64,000 nt of DNA from positions 21,314 through 85,313 of IMG/VR virus record IMGVR_UViG_3300020582_000006. One strand, written 5' to 3'. The notes under the pieces were generated by a model. The model was not told where the DNA came from. It ran no database searches and was given only the letters and a program-made list of their open reading frames with translations. The stretch is from a virus. A program made the position numbers and the translations under genes. Below are positions 1-8,236 of this stretch, piece by piece; the stretch's first letter is position 1, and every line of letters begins with the position of its first letter.

Positions 1-369
1 GGCTTCACTTGTGTGATCGTCTCGACGATCAGCCCGATCCTCGACGACAATACTTACCGGCAAGTGCTCCAGTGTCGCGTCTTCCAGAATCACTGGGACG
101 GTCAGATCGGCTCACTCGGTCCCTTCTGGCAGACGGTATTCCCGGGCGGGACGATCACACTGCTCGATCACATGAACATGACCGCGACGGTCACCGTGGG
201 CGGCGATTTCAGCTCGATCCTGATCGACCTGATTCTGAACGGCTATATTGTGCCGCGGCCGCAGGCAGTGCTCTACACTTACGCGCTCGCTACGACCACG
301 CTGCCGGTCTTCGGCTTCGATGAATCGACGCCTTATGTCGCCGGTTTCGATCTTGGCCACTTTCTCTGA
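1..369 (+). CDS. Phage virion/tail protein, C-terminal part (5' end outside the window)
   Basis: The reading frame is already open at base 1 and runs to a TGA at 367-369, so this is probably the C-terminal ~122 residues of a longer protein; a GTG at 13 could also start it. I do not recognise the family. It is rich in beta-prone Thr/Val/Ile residues with few charges, as in tail and baseplate proteins. It lies 14 bases before a tail-fibre-type gene on the same strand, which supports a virion role. This role is inferred from context only. Confidence 0.5.
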   Translation, partial: GFTCVIVSTISPILDDNTYRQVLQCRVFQNHWDGQIGSLGPFWQTVFPGGTITLLDHMNMTATVTVGGDFSSILIDLILNGYIVPRPQAVLYTYALATTTLPVFGFDESTPYVAGFDLGHFL

Positions 370-383
370 AAGGACTTTGAACC

Positions 384-854
384 ATGGGGCAGTTTTTACA
401 GTGGAACCCTTCTGAAGCGAATCAGGATCCGGACGCTGTCTATCAGACCGATCCGCTGCGCGTCAATGGCATTGCGACCAATGCCACATTTCCTTCACCC
501 ACGGCGAACAAGCTGTTCTATCAGCTTTCGACGTTCGTCACGGCGCTCGCCCAGGTGATGGTGGCCAAAGGTTACACGATCGATGACGCGTCGCTCTCGG
601 CGCTTGAGACGAACCTCGCCGGCATCGTCACCGGCAAAGACAATCCTACTTTCAATCTTCTGACGGCCGCTTCCATTCTTTCGACCACCGGCCTGCAGTC
701 GTATGGCGGCGTCGAATCGGGCGAAGTGGGCGTGCAGGTGGGTCAGTTCGCCTGCGTCGACGTGAGCCTGACCAAACGAAGCGGCTTCACCGGCACGCTG
801 GCGCAGGCCGTCGCAGCGGGCGCAAGCGTAGTCGGCGGCATCATCGTTCCCTGA
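384..854 (+). CDS. Phage tail-fibre-associated protein
   Basis: 156 residues. The N-terminal half, with a YQTDPLRVNGIA segment and FPSPTANKLFYQLSTF at about residues 38-53, resembles short phage tail proteins that precede fibre genes and act as fibre adaptors or trimerisation parts. The rest is Ala/Gly/Ser/Thr-rich. AAGGAC lies upstream of the ATG at 384. The gene is third from the right edge of a tail block and precedes two fibre-like genes. The family match is by eye, so a structural role is likely but the exact position in the virion is unknown. Confidence 0.55.
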   Translation: MGQFLQWNPSEANQDPDAVYQTDPLRVNGIATNATFPSPTANKLFYQLSTFVTALAQVMVAKGYTIDDASLSALETNLAGIVTGKDNPTFNLLTAASILSTTGLQSYGGVESGEVGVQVGQFACVDVSLTKRSGFTGTLAQAVAAGASVVGGIIVP

Positions 855-876
855 ATCCAAAGGAGCTAACTCAAAA

Positions 877-1581
877 ATGACACCTTCGGTTAATGCGCCG
901 ACGACTCCGGTCGTGGGAACCAACGGCGGCAAGATCGGTGCAGCAGCAGTCTGGACCGGCACAAACGTTCTGGGCAATGCAACCGATGCTGGCTTTGTGG
1001 CCAGCGGCTTGAATCTGGTCGGAGCTGTTCCGGCGCTCAATTTTATAAGCGCCACAACCCCTGCAACGTCATGGCTGCAGATCGTGGCAGGGGCCGGCGC
1101 GTCTTACTGGATCACTCCAGGCGCATTGCAGATGCAGGCAGCGGGTGACATTCAGTTCAACCTCAACGGAGTTCTCCGCTGGGATATCAGCAATGGCTAC
1201 GGCGGCGCGCTGATACCTGGAGCTGACAATGCTAATCCGATCGGCGTTACCAATGCAGCGGGAGTCAACACGATTTCACCCTCTTATGTCTCCGCTTACC
1301 AGTTCCGCCCGGTGACCGCCAGATCGACCATCAACGGTTCGACGTCCGGAAGCATTGTTGTCACGAATCCCTTCACGGGATCAGCGAACCGAAAGGTAAT
1401 CATCGTCCTGCAGAATCTGACTGGCACGGCCAGTTTCAGCTTCTCTCAGGTCTGGAGCTTCCTGCCGGGAATCTTCGCGCCGACGACGGCGCTCGCTGCC
1501 GCAGTTACATCGCTTACCACTTCCGGCGCCACCATCACCGGATCCGGCACGTCGGGCGTGATCATCCTCGAGGGCTTCTAA
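877..1581 (+). CDS. Tail-fibre-like protein
   Basis: 234 residues, Gly/Ala/Thr/Ser-rich with a repetitive beta-strand pattern typical of trimeric fibres. Its first ~35 residues (PTTPVVGTNGGK, then VWTGTNVLGNA) closely match residues 24-52 of the next gene (PTTPIVGTNGGR, IWTGPNILGNA), so both probably share an N-terminal attachment segment. AAAGGAGC stands upstream of the ATG. The C-terminus is low-complexity Thr/Ser/Ala and could be the receptor-facing part. No catalytic motif is visible. Confidence 0.6.
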   Translation: MTPSVNAPTTPVVGTNGGKIGAAAVWTGTNVLGNATDAGFVASGLNLVGAVPALNFISATTPATSWLQIVAGAGASYWITPGALQMQAAGDIQFNLNGVLRWDISNGYGGALIPGADNANPIGVTNAAGVNTISPSYVSAYQFRPVTARSTINGSTSGSIVVTNPFTGSANRKVIIVLQNLTGTASFSFSQVWSFLPGIFAPTTALAAAVTSLTTSGATITGSGTSGVIILEGF

Positions 1582-1584
1582 AGC

Positions 1585-3660
1585 ATGACCCAAAAACGGG
1601 TAATATTATTACCGCTTTTCGGCTTACTGCTGACTGCGCAGACGCCTTTGCCGCCTACGACGCCCATTGTGGGCACCAATGGCGGCCGCGCCGGGACGTT
1701 GCCGATCTGGACCGGCCCGAACATCCTCGGCAACGCCTCGCCCTCGCAGCTTTCCGCCGCTGTCGCCAATCCCAACATTCAAATCAACAGCGCCAATTAC
1801 GGTCTGGTCACCGTTCCGAACGGCATCGCTGACGGCTCGCTGGCCTTTGCCTCCATGAATGATGCGTGTGTGCGACAAGGCTCAGGATCGGTCGTAGTGC
1901 AGGCCGGGTCTTTCTCGAATGGCGCTATGGGGCCGATCATCGAGAATCCTTACTGTCCCTGGACGGGAGGCGGTCAGCGCGTCACCATGATCCAGCCGTC
2001 GAACGGCACGTCTTCCACGGTCTTTCAGGGCGCTGTCGCCGGTTATGCGGGAGGCGTGATCGTCAATCGTTCCGCCACGGGCAACACCGGATCCAACTCT
2101 TACATCGTCTCGACCGGCGTCTCGCATATGACCGTTTTCGGGAACGGTATCCATGCGACCGGCACCACGCCGTGCATCGAGGAGTACGGGATCAACCTCA
2201 CGCATGAGGATCTCGAAGTCTTCGGCTGCCGCGCCAACGGCCTCGAATACGACTACAATCCCATGGCGGCCGAACCGCCCTCCGTCGCCCTCGCCGGCTC
2301 GCATGAGAATCACGTTCACCGGCTGAATATTCATCACAACGGCGTGGACGTCACCAATAACGATGCCGTCATCACGCCGTGGGCTGTCGGCCTGTCGATT
2401 GACGCGGACGCGGATCAGGACGTCGGGGACATTCTGGTCTATAACAGCGCCTGCCATAACCTGTTCCTGGGGCACAATGCCGCCGCTGTGATCGGCGGCG
2501 ACTTCCATCTGTTCGCGCCGGGCGTCGGCTGCACCAACCTCGTGGAAGAGTCGGCTTCCAACCAGATCCATACCCTGGCAGCGGAAGGCGGGCAAGGCAC
2601 GGTCGGCGGCGGCTACGCGGTGTGTCAGATGGTCATCATGGGGCTGGATAATCAGCTTACCGACCTCTATCCCTTCGAGCCCCAGGTCGAGAACAATGCC
2701 ACCTGCGGCATCAAAGCCGGTCAGTCGAATGGCGAGATTCCCTATCCCGGCCAGTGGTGGCAAACCCTTGCAGGCGATGTCTCGACGCCGATTGTGACCA
2801 CTGCGACCGGCACGATGGGGACCAATACGCTCACCATCACCGGCTCGACTGCCGGCATCGTCAACGGCCAGTTTGTGCTGATCGGCGGACGCCCGAATAA
2901 CGGCACGGCGGCTTTGACCACCGGCACGATTGCGGGCACCACGGTTACGCTCAGTTCGGCGCTGACTGCGCCGGTCAATGGATCGGTCACCTTCGCCAAT
3001 TCGGTGACGCAGCAGGTCGCTGTGCTGCAGTCGAGGATGAGCTACCTGGCCACCAATACCTTCGCGCCGCAGGGCGGTTTCTGGTTCGACAATATCTTCA
3101 ATTCGGAGGTCCGGGGCCTTACCGATCTTGCCTTTAATCAGTCGGGCGCGGCTTATGTCAGCGGCACTCCCGATCAATCCAACAGCTTCGCCATTCAGGG
3201 CGCGGGTCTGACCTGTCCGGCGGGCTCGGCCTCGCTTGCGCTCTGCGGCGGCGTGCAGTTCTCGGCGGGCGGCACGTCGATCCTCAGTCTGACCGGCACC
3301 AGCGTGGCCCTGCGTAACAACCTTGCATCGGGAATCCTCGGCATTTCGAACACGTTCCGCCTGGTCAGCATCACGGAAACGCTCACCGGGAATGGCCAGA
3401 CCATTCAGGTCTTCGGCACTTCCGCCTATGAAGGCATCATTGACGTAACGCCTCCTGCAGGCGGCGCCACCGGCACGATTCTCGCTCCCGGCGCTGTCGA
3501 TGGCCAGCAGGTCGAGGTCTGCGACGTATCCGCCGCCGATCCCATCACCTTCGCGGTGCAGGCTACCTCACATATCGCGGTTCCGAATACCATCGCGTTC
3601 GGCACCTGTTCTCTCTACCGCTGGCGTGCGACCGGCACGTTGTGGTATCAGGTCCCTTAG
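1585..3660 (+). CDS. Tail spike/fibre with probable right-handed beta-helix
   Basis: 691 residues, much longer than its neighbours, with many short Gly/Asn/Thr/Val-rich strands as in pectate-lyase-fold tail spikes. The start is a hydrophobic stretch (residues 5-18, ILLPLFGLLLTAQT) that looks like a signal peptide, odd for a virion protein. It is followed by the segment shared with the preceding gene (PTTPIVGTNGGR). Residues ~380-465 look like an inserted Thr/Gly-rich beta domain. The likely role is receptor or surface-polysaccharide binding, perhaps hydrolysis. The gene starts four bases after the preceding stop. Confidence 0.6.
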   Translation: MTQKRVILLPLFGLLLTAQTPLPPTTPIVGTNGGRAGTLPIWTGPNILGNASPSQLSAAVANPNIQINSANYGLVTVPNGIADGSLAFASMNDACVRQGSGSVVVQAGSFSNGAMGPIIENPYCPWTGGGQRVTMIQPSNGTSSTVFQGAVAGYAGGVIVNRSATGNTGSNSYIVSTGVSHMTVFGNGIHATGTTPCIEEYGINLTHEDLEVFGCRANGLEYDYNPMAAEPPSVALAGSHENHVHRLNIHHNGVDVTNNDAVITPWAVGLSIDADADQDVGDILVYNSACHNLFLGHNAAAVIGGDFHLFAPGVGCTNLVEESASNQIHTLAAEGGQGTVGGGYAVCQMVIMGLDNQLTDLYPFEPQVENNATCGIKAGQSNGEIPYPGQWWQTLAGDVSTPIVTTATGTMGTNTLTITGSTAGIVNGQFVLIGGRPNNGTAALTTGTIAGTTVTLSSALTAPVNGSVTFANSVTQQVAVLQSRMSYLATNTFAPQGGFWFDNIFNSEVRGLTDLAFNQSGAAYVSGTPDQSNSFAIQGAGLTCPAGSASLALCGGVQFSAGGTSILSLTGTSVALRNNLASGILGISNTFRLVSITETLTGNGQTIQVFGTSAYEGIIDVTPPAGGATGTILAPGAVDGQQVEVCDVSAADPITFAVQATSHIAVPNTIAFGTCSLYRWRATGTLWYQVP

Positions 3661-3662
3661 TC

Positions 3663-3818
3663 ATGCGCCAGGACAAGATATTTCGAACCGTCCGGTTCCT
3701 CCGCTATTGGGTCTTGCGCGGCGCGGGTCGCCGCTATCAGGAAGGCGAGACAGCCGAACTGGTCGACTGGCTCGCCCTCAAGATGGTCCTCGATGGCGTG
3801 GCGGAGTTCGTGCGATGA
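3663..3818 (+). CDS. Small basic protein, 51 aa
   Basis: A short gene starting at ATG 3663, three bases after the spike gene, and ending in TGA that overlaps the next ATG (ATGA at 3815-3818). The product is basic and Arg-rich at the N-terminus (MRQDKIFRTVRFLRYWVLRG) and more acidic at the C-terminus. The perfect spacing on both sides supports translation. Small proteins in this position are often tail-assembly or lysis accessories, but nothing in the sequence identifies the function. Confidence 0.55.
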   Translation: MRQDKIFRTVRFLRYWVLRGAGRRYQEGETAELVDWLALKMVLDGVAEFVR

Positions 3819-4192
3819 AACTGATCGAACAAGCGAAGGCGCTGGGAGTAAGAACCTGGCTCTGGTCGGCCGCGATCGGCCTCATGTTCTCACTATTGGG
3901 CGTTTCCGCGGCCTGGACCGATGGCTATGAGAAAGCGCAGTCGAGCGCCTATAACGAGACGCTGCGCGGGCTGCTCATCCTCGCGCGCACGCCGGGCGAA
4001 GTCGGCTTCATGCAGATGGTCACCACCTGGGGCGGCAACCTCGGGCGGCAAAACGACCGGCTGATGTATGCGCTCCAGCATCCCGGGTCTTACAAGCCTC
4101 CCGTTCCCGAAGCAACCCCGGATGAATACGCGAAGGCGCTTGCCGAACAGCTGCGCAAGCATCCTCTGCCGCCGACCAGGGAAAAACGTTAA
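3815..4192 (+). CDS. Small membrane protein of the tail/lysis region
   Basis: 125 residues from ATG 3815 (ATGA overlap with the preceding gene). One transmembrane segment at about residues 16-34 (LWSAAIGLMFSLLGVSAAW) is followed by a soluble domain ending in a Pro-rich, basic tail. A single N-terminal anchor with a periplasmic-type domain directly after tail genes fits a lysis accessory such as a spanin-like protein, but no lipobox or endolysin motif is visible, so function remains open. Confidence 0.5.
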   Translation: MKLIEQAKALGVRTWLWSAAIGLMFSLLGVSAAWTDGYEKAQSSAYNETLRGLLILARTPGEVGFMQMVTTWGGNLGRQNDRLMYALQHPGSYKPPVPEATPDEYAKALAEQLRKHPLPPTREKR

Positions 4193-4204
4193 GATGGAAC
4201 GCGA

Positions 4205-4447
4205 ATGGATCCAGTGGTTCCCGATCCCGACGAAGCACTGGGAAGAAACCTGGCCGCAGCCTACCTCGCCTATTTCGAGGGCGTGAGTCTTACCACGGCG
4301 CGAAAGAAGTATATCGGCGAGAAAATCGGCGCATACTGGATCGCCCTCGCGCAGGTCGTAAGAGCGGATATGACCAGAATGACGGAAGAACGTATGCGGG
4401 GCGTGCTCGACCGGGTGGATGAGCTGTTAAACAAACCCGTACAGTAA
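4205..4447 (+). CDS. Hypothetical protein, 80 aa
   Basis: Mostly helical protein with alternating acidic and basic residues (for example TRMTEERMRGVLDRVDELL near the C-terminus), starting 12 bases after the membrane gene. It is the last rightward gene of the tail block, meeting leftward genes at 4448. No family is recognised. An ATG at 4194 in another frame would give a 30-residue peptide and is less likely. Confidence 0.45.
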   Translation: MDPVVPDPDEALGRNLAAAYLAYFEGVSLTTARKKYIGEKIGAYWIALAQVVRADMTRMTEERMRGVLDRVDELLNKPVQ

Positions 4448-4732
4448 TCAGTCCATCTTCTGCTGCTGCTGCCGCCGATTGCGCGGGAACGCGTGGGTTA
4501 TGGCCTGGCCGGCTTCGCAGGCTTCCTGTTCGTAAAGCGCGATCTCCTGTTCGGTCAGCGCCTCATCGGGAGACGGCAAACTGACGATGATCGAGAAATC
4601 CTCACCTTCCTCAATCACCAGCTGGATCGGCTGGGCGGCGAGTTCGTCGTAACTGACGTGGATCGAATCGCGGCCTTCCCGGCGCATGAGTACCCCCAGA
4701 ACGGCGAACGCGAACTCTTCGTGACTAGGCAT
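4448..4732 (-). CDS. Hypothetical acidic protein, 94 aa
   Basis: Last gene of the leftward block that begins near 12.8 kb. It overlaps the upstream gene by eight bases. Acidic in the middle (EEGEDFSIIVSLPSPDEALTEQE) with a basic, Gln-rich end (RNRRQQQQKMD). It meets the rightward tail operon head-on with no gap at 4447/4448. No family recognised. Confidence 0.5.
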   Translation of the reverse strand: MPSHEEFAFAVLGVLMRREGRDSIHVSYDELAAQPIQLVIEEGEDFSIIVSLPSPDEALTEQEIALYEQEACEAGQAITHAFPRNRRQQQQKMD

Positions 4733-5099
4733 ATAAGGATCCTTGAGCGGCTACAGCTTCGGCTGTAGCCGCTTTTTCTATTTCAAACGTGATTTCTACC
4801 CAGGGGAAGATCTGCACCAGCCAGAAGCCTTTGGCCGCGGCCATGGCATCTTCGGGCGTCTTCGCCGTGGCTACCGCATAAGGCCCATGCCGCCGAGGAT
4901 ACCAGAGGTGCTCGTGATAGACGCCGTAATCGCCCGGTTTCAGCTTCGGGCCCATATCCCAGTCCTGCGGCGCGTCGGGCGGGATCCGGTCGCAGTACAT
5001 GCGCCGTCCTCCCGGCGTCGGACAAATGAACTGGTTGCCGGATGAATTGGAGCCTGTAATCAGGTTCTCGAACGTGGCCACCCAGAGCGTTACCTTCAT
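4725..5099 (-). CDS. Hypothetical protein, 124 aa
   Basis: Soluble protein rich in Trp, Tyr, Pro and Gly (for example YGVYHEHLWYPRRHGPYAVA). Its C-terminal ~19 residues are encoded by the terminator hairpin of the opposing operon, so the tail of the protein may be unconstrained. It overlaps the downstream gene by eight bases. No family recognised. Confidence 0.5.
   Translation of the reverse strand: MKVTLWVATFENLITGSNSSGNQFICPTPGGRRMYCDRIPPDAPQDWDMGPKLKPGDYGVYHEHLWYPRRHGPYAVATAKTPEDAMAAAKGFWLVQIFPWVEITFEIEKAATAEAVAAQGSLYA
4746..4777 (+). terminator. Rho-independent terminator for the rightward tail operon
   Basis: A 12-bp perfect stem (AGCGGCTACAGC / GCTGTAGCCGCT) closed by TTCG and followed by TTTTT on the + strand. 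It lies about 300 bases past the last rightward gene and inside the C-terminal codons of a leftward gene, so it would stop tail-operon transcripts that run into the opposing block. No T-run is seen in the leftward direction. Confidence 0.85.
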
Positions 5100-5102
5100 G
5101 GC

Positions 5103-5309
5103 TCACCGGAAGGCCTTCGCGATGTCAGCCGAGAGACTGCAGAGCGCCGCGCCGATCACGATGCCCAACAGCAGCAGATAGCCTGCGATCAGCGGAGGAG
5201 CGTGAACCTTGCGCTTAGTGCTGATAGGGCGGCGTCGCCGGCGCGTGCTCTTTGGTACCGGGCGCCGGCTTGTAGCCCGTGATGTCGTATACCGACTGGC
5301 AATCCACAT
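5103..5309 (-). CDS. Small membrane protein (start uncertain)
   Basis: The C-terminal ~36 residues hold a clear transmembrane segment (LIAGYLLLLGIVIGAALCSL). The first ~30 codons from the ATG at 5309 are Arg/Ser-rich and run antiphase to the C-terminus of the preceding gene, so the true start is probably a non-ATG codon near 5220, just after the stop at 5215. The product would be a single-pass membrane peptide of unknown role. Confidence 0.4.
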   Translation of the reverse strand: MWIASRYTTSRATSRRPVPKSTRRRRRPISTKRKVHAPPLIAGYLLLLGIVIGAALCSLSADIAKAFR

Positions 5310-5574
5310 GACTTCTCAATTCGAGAACCGTCGCCATCTTGTCGGCCTCGTTCGCCTTCGCCAGCGCCGTGATCACGCCGTCCGTGTCGCCGCAGACATA
5401 GACCAGTCTCATCGCCGTGCGAAAGTCTTCGCCGGTCATGGTCATGTGATCGGCGGGAGCCGGTATCTGATGCGGAGGCGGCAGATCCGAGTGATTGATG
5501 CCGTTGTCAGTCAGCTGGGCGAACAGCTGTACCGCAGCCAGTGCGATCAGCGGGTATAGGACTTGCCGGTTCAT
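5215..5574 (-). CDS. Secreted or periplasmic hypothetical protein
   Basis: 119 residues with an N-terminal signal-like segment (MNRQVLYPLIALAAVQLFAQ) and a soluble helical domain containing two cysteines (~66 and ~98). The start overlaps the preceding stop (ATGA-type). A Pro/His-rich end follows. No family recognised; export is inferred from the N-terminus only. Confidence 0.5.
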   Translation of the reverse strand: MNRQVLYPLIALAAVQLFAQLTDNGINHSDLPPPHQIPAPADHMTMTGEDFRTAMRLVYVCGDTDGVITALAKANEADKMATVLELRSHVDCQSVYDITGYKPAPGTKEHAPATPPYQH

Positions 5575-6329
5575 ACTTCGGGATAGCTGGCCGCCGCGCC
5601 CGCCGGATCGGCAGGCGGAGCCGCCGCGCGAGCTCGCCGCCGCCGCTCGGTCTGTTCTTTCGAACGCTCGACAAACCCGGCGTTCTGATCGACCGGCATA
5701 TTGCGCAGCGCGACCACGCAGGGCTCGCCATTGACATGCGTCTTCTGATCGTTAAGCATGTCGATTCCGGCGTCGCATGACGGGCATCCGGCCGAATCCG
5801 CCGCCAGAGGCAAAGGCAGAGGATTCTGTTTGTCATCGACTTTGGTTCCACTCGCGACGTCGACGCGCTCGCCGCCGGGGAAGAGTGTGTCCTGTTTCGC
5901 CGCCGGCACATAGCCGATGGTCAGGCGGCACTTCTGGGCGCCCATCATGAACTCTTCGAGCTTGCGGCAGCCGATCTCATCGGCGATCTCGGCCTTGAAG
6001 CGCACTTCGAGGCGATGGCCCTGGCCGCGCTTGCCCTCGATCTCGAGCGAGACGATCTTGAACTTGTAAACCTTCGCCGTCTGGACCTCGGTCTGCATCT
6101 TGCGCAGATCCTTCTCGTTGGGACTCATCTCGATGATGGTCGAGGCCAGCTCGCCGTGCTGAATATCCGGCTCCGTAGCCTTGGTCCAGTCGGCGATCTC
6201 ATCCCATCCCATCGCTTCGATGACGTCCTGAGTGAGCGGGGCGGAGAATTTGGCGTAAGCACCGTTTTTGCGGGTGCGGCCGAAGCCTTCGAGGAGGGCG
6301 TTTGTAAAAACGATTTTACTGTTGGGCAA
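5571..6329 (-). CDS. Hypothetical protein with zinc-type cysteine cluster
   Basis: 252 residues. The first ~150 form a mixed alpha/beta domain with an EIADEIGCRKLEEFMMGA segment. Residues ~180-200 contain CPSCDAG followed by a further Cys, suggesting a small metal site. The C-terminus is basic (ERRRRARAAA) then Ala/Pro-rich. Phage proteins of this style are often single-strand DNA or replication accessories, but I cannot place it in a family. It sits downstream of the Uma2-like gene in the leftward block. Confidence 0.5.
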   Translation of the reverse strand: MPNSKIVFTNALLEGFGRTRKNGAYAKFSAPLTQDVIEAMGWDEIADWTKATEPDIQHGELASTIIEMSPNEKDLRKMQTEVQTAKVYKFKIVSLEIEGKRGQGHRLEVRFKAEIADEIGCRKLEEFMMGAQKCRLTIGYVPAAKQDTLFPGGERVDVASGTKVDDKQNPLPLPLAADSAGCPSCDAGIDMLNDQKTHVNGEPCVVALRNMPVDQNAGFVERSKEQTERRRRARAAAPPADPAGAAASYPEV

Positions 6330-6396
6330 AGAGGTTTCTCCTGTTTGCCTTATCAGTCTACAGGGTTGGCACCGGAATTACGCAGGTTTTTCAGGC

Positions 6397-6900
6397 TTAT
6401 TCACCTAATTCCCGCAATGGTATGCGCATTTCCGGGTGTTCCAGGATGCCGTCCGGCAGTTCATAGCGGCGATCGTCCCGGTAAAGCCAGGCGCTGCGGT
6501 CAGTCGGATCCACCAGCCAGATGCACTCAATCCCCATCGCGCGATAGTCGGCAATACGCCATTCCATTTTCCGCATGGTGTCCGCGGGGGAAAGAATCTC
6601 GATCACGGCCAGCGGCGGTTCAGTGACGATGCTGCCTTCAGGTTGATACCTGCAGATGGTGATATCGGGTACGCGGAACCTTGTCGCGCTCACCTGAACG
6701 CGTTGTTCCGGCAAGCTGTATATCTTCCATTCTTTCTCGCGATCCATGAGGTATTTCAGGATCAAACCAGTCAGCCGCGCGTGATCTCGTTCGCCCAGAT
6801 TTCTCTCCTCGACAGTCCCGTCGACGAAGTCACGGTCCCCGTCCTCATAAGACGTATGCAGGTATTCGTAAAGCGCAGCTTCCATGGTGGTGGTGCTCAT
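6397..6900 (-). CDS. Uma2-family (DUF820) PD-(D/E)XK nuclease-like protein
   Basis: Predicted Uma2-family endonuclease, a restriction-endonuclease-like fold. Visible family motifs are DFVDGTVEERNLGERDH near the N-terminus, FRVPDITI (the PD motif) and PPLAVIEILSPADT (the E-x-L segment), then YRAMGIECIWLVDP. I prefer the ATG at 6900 because it overlaps the preceding stop (ATGA); an in-frame ATG at 6918 would add six residues. Uma2 proteins are abundant in cyanobacteria and acidobacteria, and their biological role is poorly known. This is one basis for suggesting an acidobacterial host. Confidence 0.85.
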   Translation of the reverse strand: MSTTTMEAALYEYLHTSYEDGDRDFVDGTVEERNLGERDHARLTGLILKYLMDREKEWKIYSLPEQRVQVSATRFRVPDITICRYQPEGSIVTEPPLAVIEILSPADTMRKMEWRIADYRAMGIECIWLVDPTDRSAWLYRDDRRYELPDGILEHPEMRIPLRELGE

Positions 6901-7118
6901 TTGTGGCTGACTTCCCATTCGATCCGCAGCGGCCCGAGTTGCAGCCAGAAGAACGGCTGAACCTTCGGATTGGTGGCGCCGTCGTAACGGGACGCGAAGA
7001 CCGATCCTGACTGCACCAGTTGCCAGCTACCCCGGCGGAAGATCTGCAGCTCGATTCCGAACGGCAAGCGGTAACTGCGGGGGCACGGCTTTACCTCGGC
7101 GCATACGGACGAAATCAT
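6897..7118 (-). CDS. Hypothetical protein (start uncertain)
   Basis: The stop overlaps the start of the Uma2 gene, and the C-terminal part (FGIELQIFRRGSWQLVQSG, later FFWLQLGPLRIEWEV) looks like a genuine small beta domain. Starting at ATG 7118 it overlaps the upstream zinc gene by ~90 bases, so a later TTG near 7070 may be the real start. Function unknown. Confidence 0.45.
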   Translation of the reverse strand: MISSVCAEVKPCPRSYRLPFGIELQIFRRGSWQLVQSGSVFASRYDGATNPKVQPFFWLQLGPLRIEWEVSHK

Positions 7119-7215
7119 AGAAGAACCGCCGTCCGCAGTCGAGGCATACGACTGACGTCACCCGGGCAAGCGTCTGCGGGAAAGTGGTTCGCTGGTGTCT
7201 GCAGAACCAGAGCAT
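7027..7215 (-). CDS. Small zinc-ribbon protein
   Basis: 62 residues with CRH near the N-terminus and VVCLDCGRRFFYDF in the middle: two half-sites of a small zinc ribbon. Proteins with this CRHxxTTFP / VCLDCG layout are common small hypotheticals in acidobacterial accessory regions. The ATG at 7215 lies within a recurring TTGTAT-type motif. Confidence 0.6.
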   Translation of the reverse strand: MLWFCRHQRTTFPQTLARVTSVVCLDCGRRFFYDFVRMRRGKAVPPQLPLAVRNRAADLPPG

Positions 7216-7230
7216 ACAACCGATATACGA
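7213..7230 (-). promoter_or_regulatory. Operator-like motif (GTATATCGNTTGTA class)
   Basis: On the minus strand CGTATATCGGTTGTATG overlaps the ATG of the small zinc-ribbon gene. Near-identical sequences stand before several other genes in the window (21914, 22775, 44310, 50400, 51261, 52934). A shared regulator binding site or promoter element is inferred. Confidence 0.45.
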
Positions 7231-7260
7231 AAGGTATCAAACCGCAATTTCCTGTTCGGA

Positions 7261-7830
7261 TCAAGAATGCGCCCTCAATACGGATAATTCGATCTCAGTC
7301 AGATCCCAGGCGGCGAGAACCACCCAGGCGTCCTTGCCGATGCGCTTGAGCAGATAGGGATCGCGCGGGATGGCCTTCCAGTCCGCTTCCCACAGGATGT
7401 GGTACTTGCGCAGATCCGGGCCGGATCCGGCAGGCCGGTATTGCGGGGGAATGCGCGGCAATTTCGCGTGCAGCGTGCCGCGGTACATGACGCGCTCCGT
7501 CTCCGGCCACGGAATCTCGAAGTGCCATTCCGCGGCCTTCGACCGGTGCTCGTTGCTGAAGATCACCCTGTCCGAGTGCCAGGGATCGCAGAGGCACACC
7601 TGCTGGTCGGCTGCCATGATCGCGAGGCGCGGCCGGCCCAGCTGGTCGACGCCGGCCTTGCGGATCGCATCGTTGACGCTGATCACGGTCTTGCCGTTGG
7701 CGATGGCGCGATAGACGCGGGCGATCTCCATGTCGAGCTTGTCCCACTTCGCCCGGTTCGCCTTGTATTCTTTGAGCGCGGCATATGCCGCACTCTGCGT
7801 AACGCTTGTTCCCAATGCGAGGACGTTCAA
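7261..7830 (-). CDS. Hypothetical protein, 190 aa, TTG start
   Basis: Start chosen at TTG 7830 because AGGAGGA lies six bases upstream and the TTGA overlaps the preceding stop. N-terminal half is helical and Lys/Ala-rich; the C-terminal half has Trp-rich segments (AAEWHFEIPWPETERV and WVVLAAWDLTEIEL) that suggest a compact beta domain. No catalytic motif or known family is recognised. Confidence 0.55.
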   Translation of the reverse strand: MNVLALGTSVTQSAAYAALKEYKANRAKWDKLDMEIARVYRAIANGKTVISVNDAIRKAGVDQLGRPRLAIMAADQQVCLCDPWHSDRVIFSNEHRSKAAEWHFEIPWPETERVMYRGTLHAKLPRIPPQYRPAGSGPDLRKYHILWEADWKAIPRDPYLLKRIGKDAWVVLAAWDLTEIELSVLRAHS

Positions 7831-8069
7831 ACTGATTCCTCCTCTGATGGTGGCCTGACGGTCACCACGTCGAATTGCGCTTCCGCCGCGTGTTCCATGT
7901 GGTCCGCGACTACGGCATCGTTCGCGATCAGAACATAGACCTCGCCGCCCGTGAAAGTGAACCTCCGCCGGGCGTAGGCATGTTCGGTTGTGGTGACGGC
8001 GCGGATGTCGATAATCATCCGCATCACTTCCCGGCCGAGATTGAGGCAGGCCTCGTCTTCGCGCGTCAT
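7827..8069 (-). CDS. Hypothetical protein, 80 aa
   Basis: Small acidic protein with a likely alpha-beta pattern (ARRRFTFTGGEVYVLIANDAVVADHMEHAAEA broken by short loops). It is coupled by 1-4 base overlaps to genes on both sides. No family recognised. Confidence 0.5.
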   Translation of the reverse strand: MTREDEACLNLGREVMRMIIDIRAVTTTEHAYARRRFTFTGGEVYVLIANDAVVADHMEHAAEAQFDVVTVRPPSEEESV

Positions 8070-8236
8070 CGGAAATCAGCCTCGCACATTCCGAGATTGG
8101 CGAGCGTGTCGCCCTCGCGATCCTCGCGCGCCTGCCGCTCGTAACAGGGCCCACAAAGCTCGTCGCCCTTCAGGCACGGCAGTCCGCAGTGATTACAGGG
8201 CCAGGTCTCAGGCGGCGGAATAGAAGCAGTGCTCAC
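8066..8236 (-). CDS. Small zinc-ribbon protein
   Basis: 56 residues from GTG 8236, which overlaps the stop of the preceding 38-residue gene (GTGA). It contains CNHCGLPCLKGDELCGPC, a four-cysteine zinc ribbon. Similar small ribbons recur throughout the window; their role is unknown, possibly nucleic-acid or protein contacts. Confidence 0.55.
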   Translation of the reverse strand: MSTASIPPPETWPCNHCGLPCLKGDELCGPCYERQAREDREGDTLANLGMCEADFR

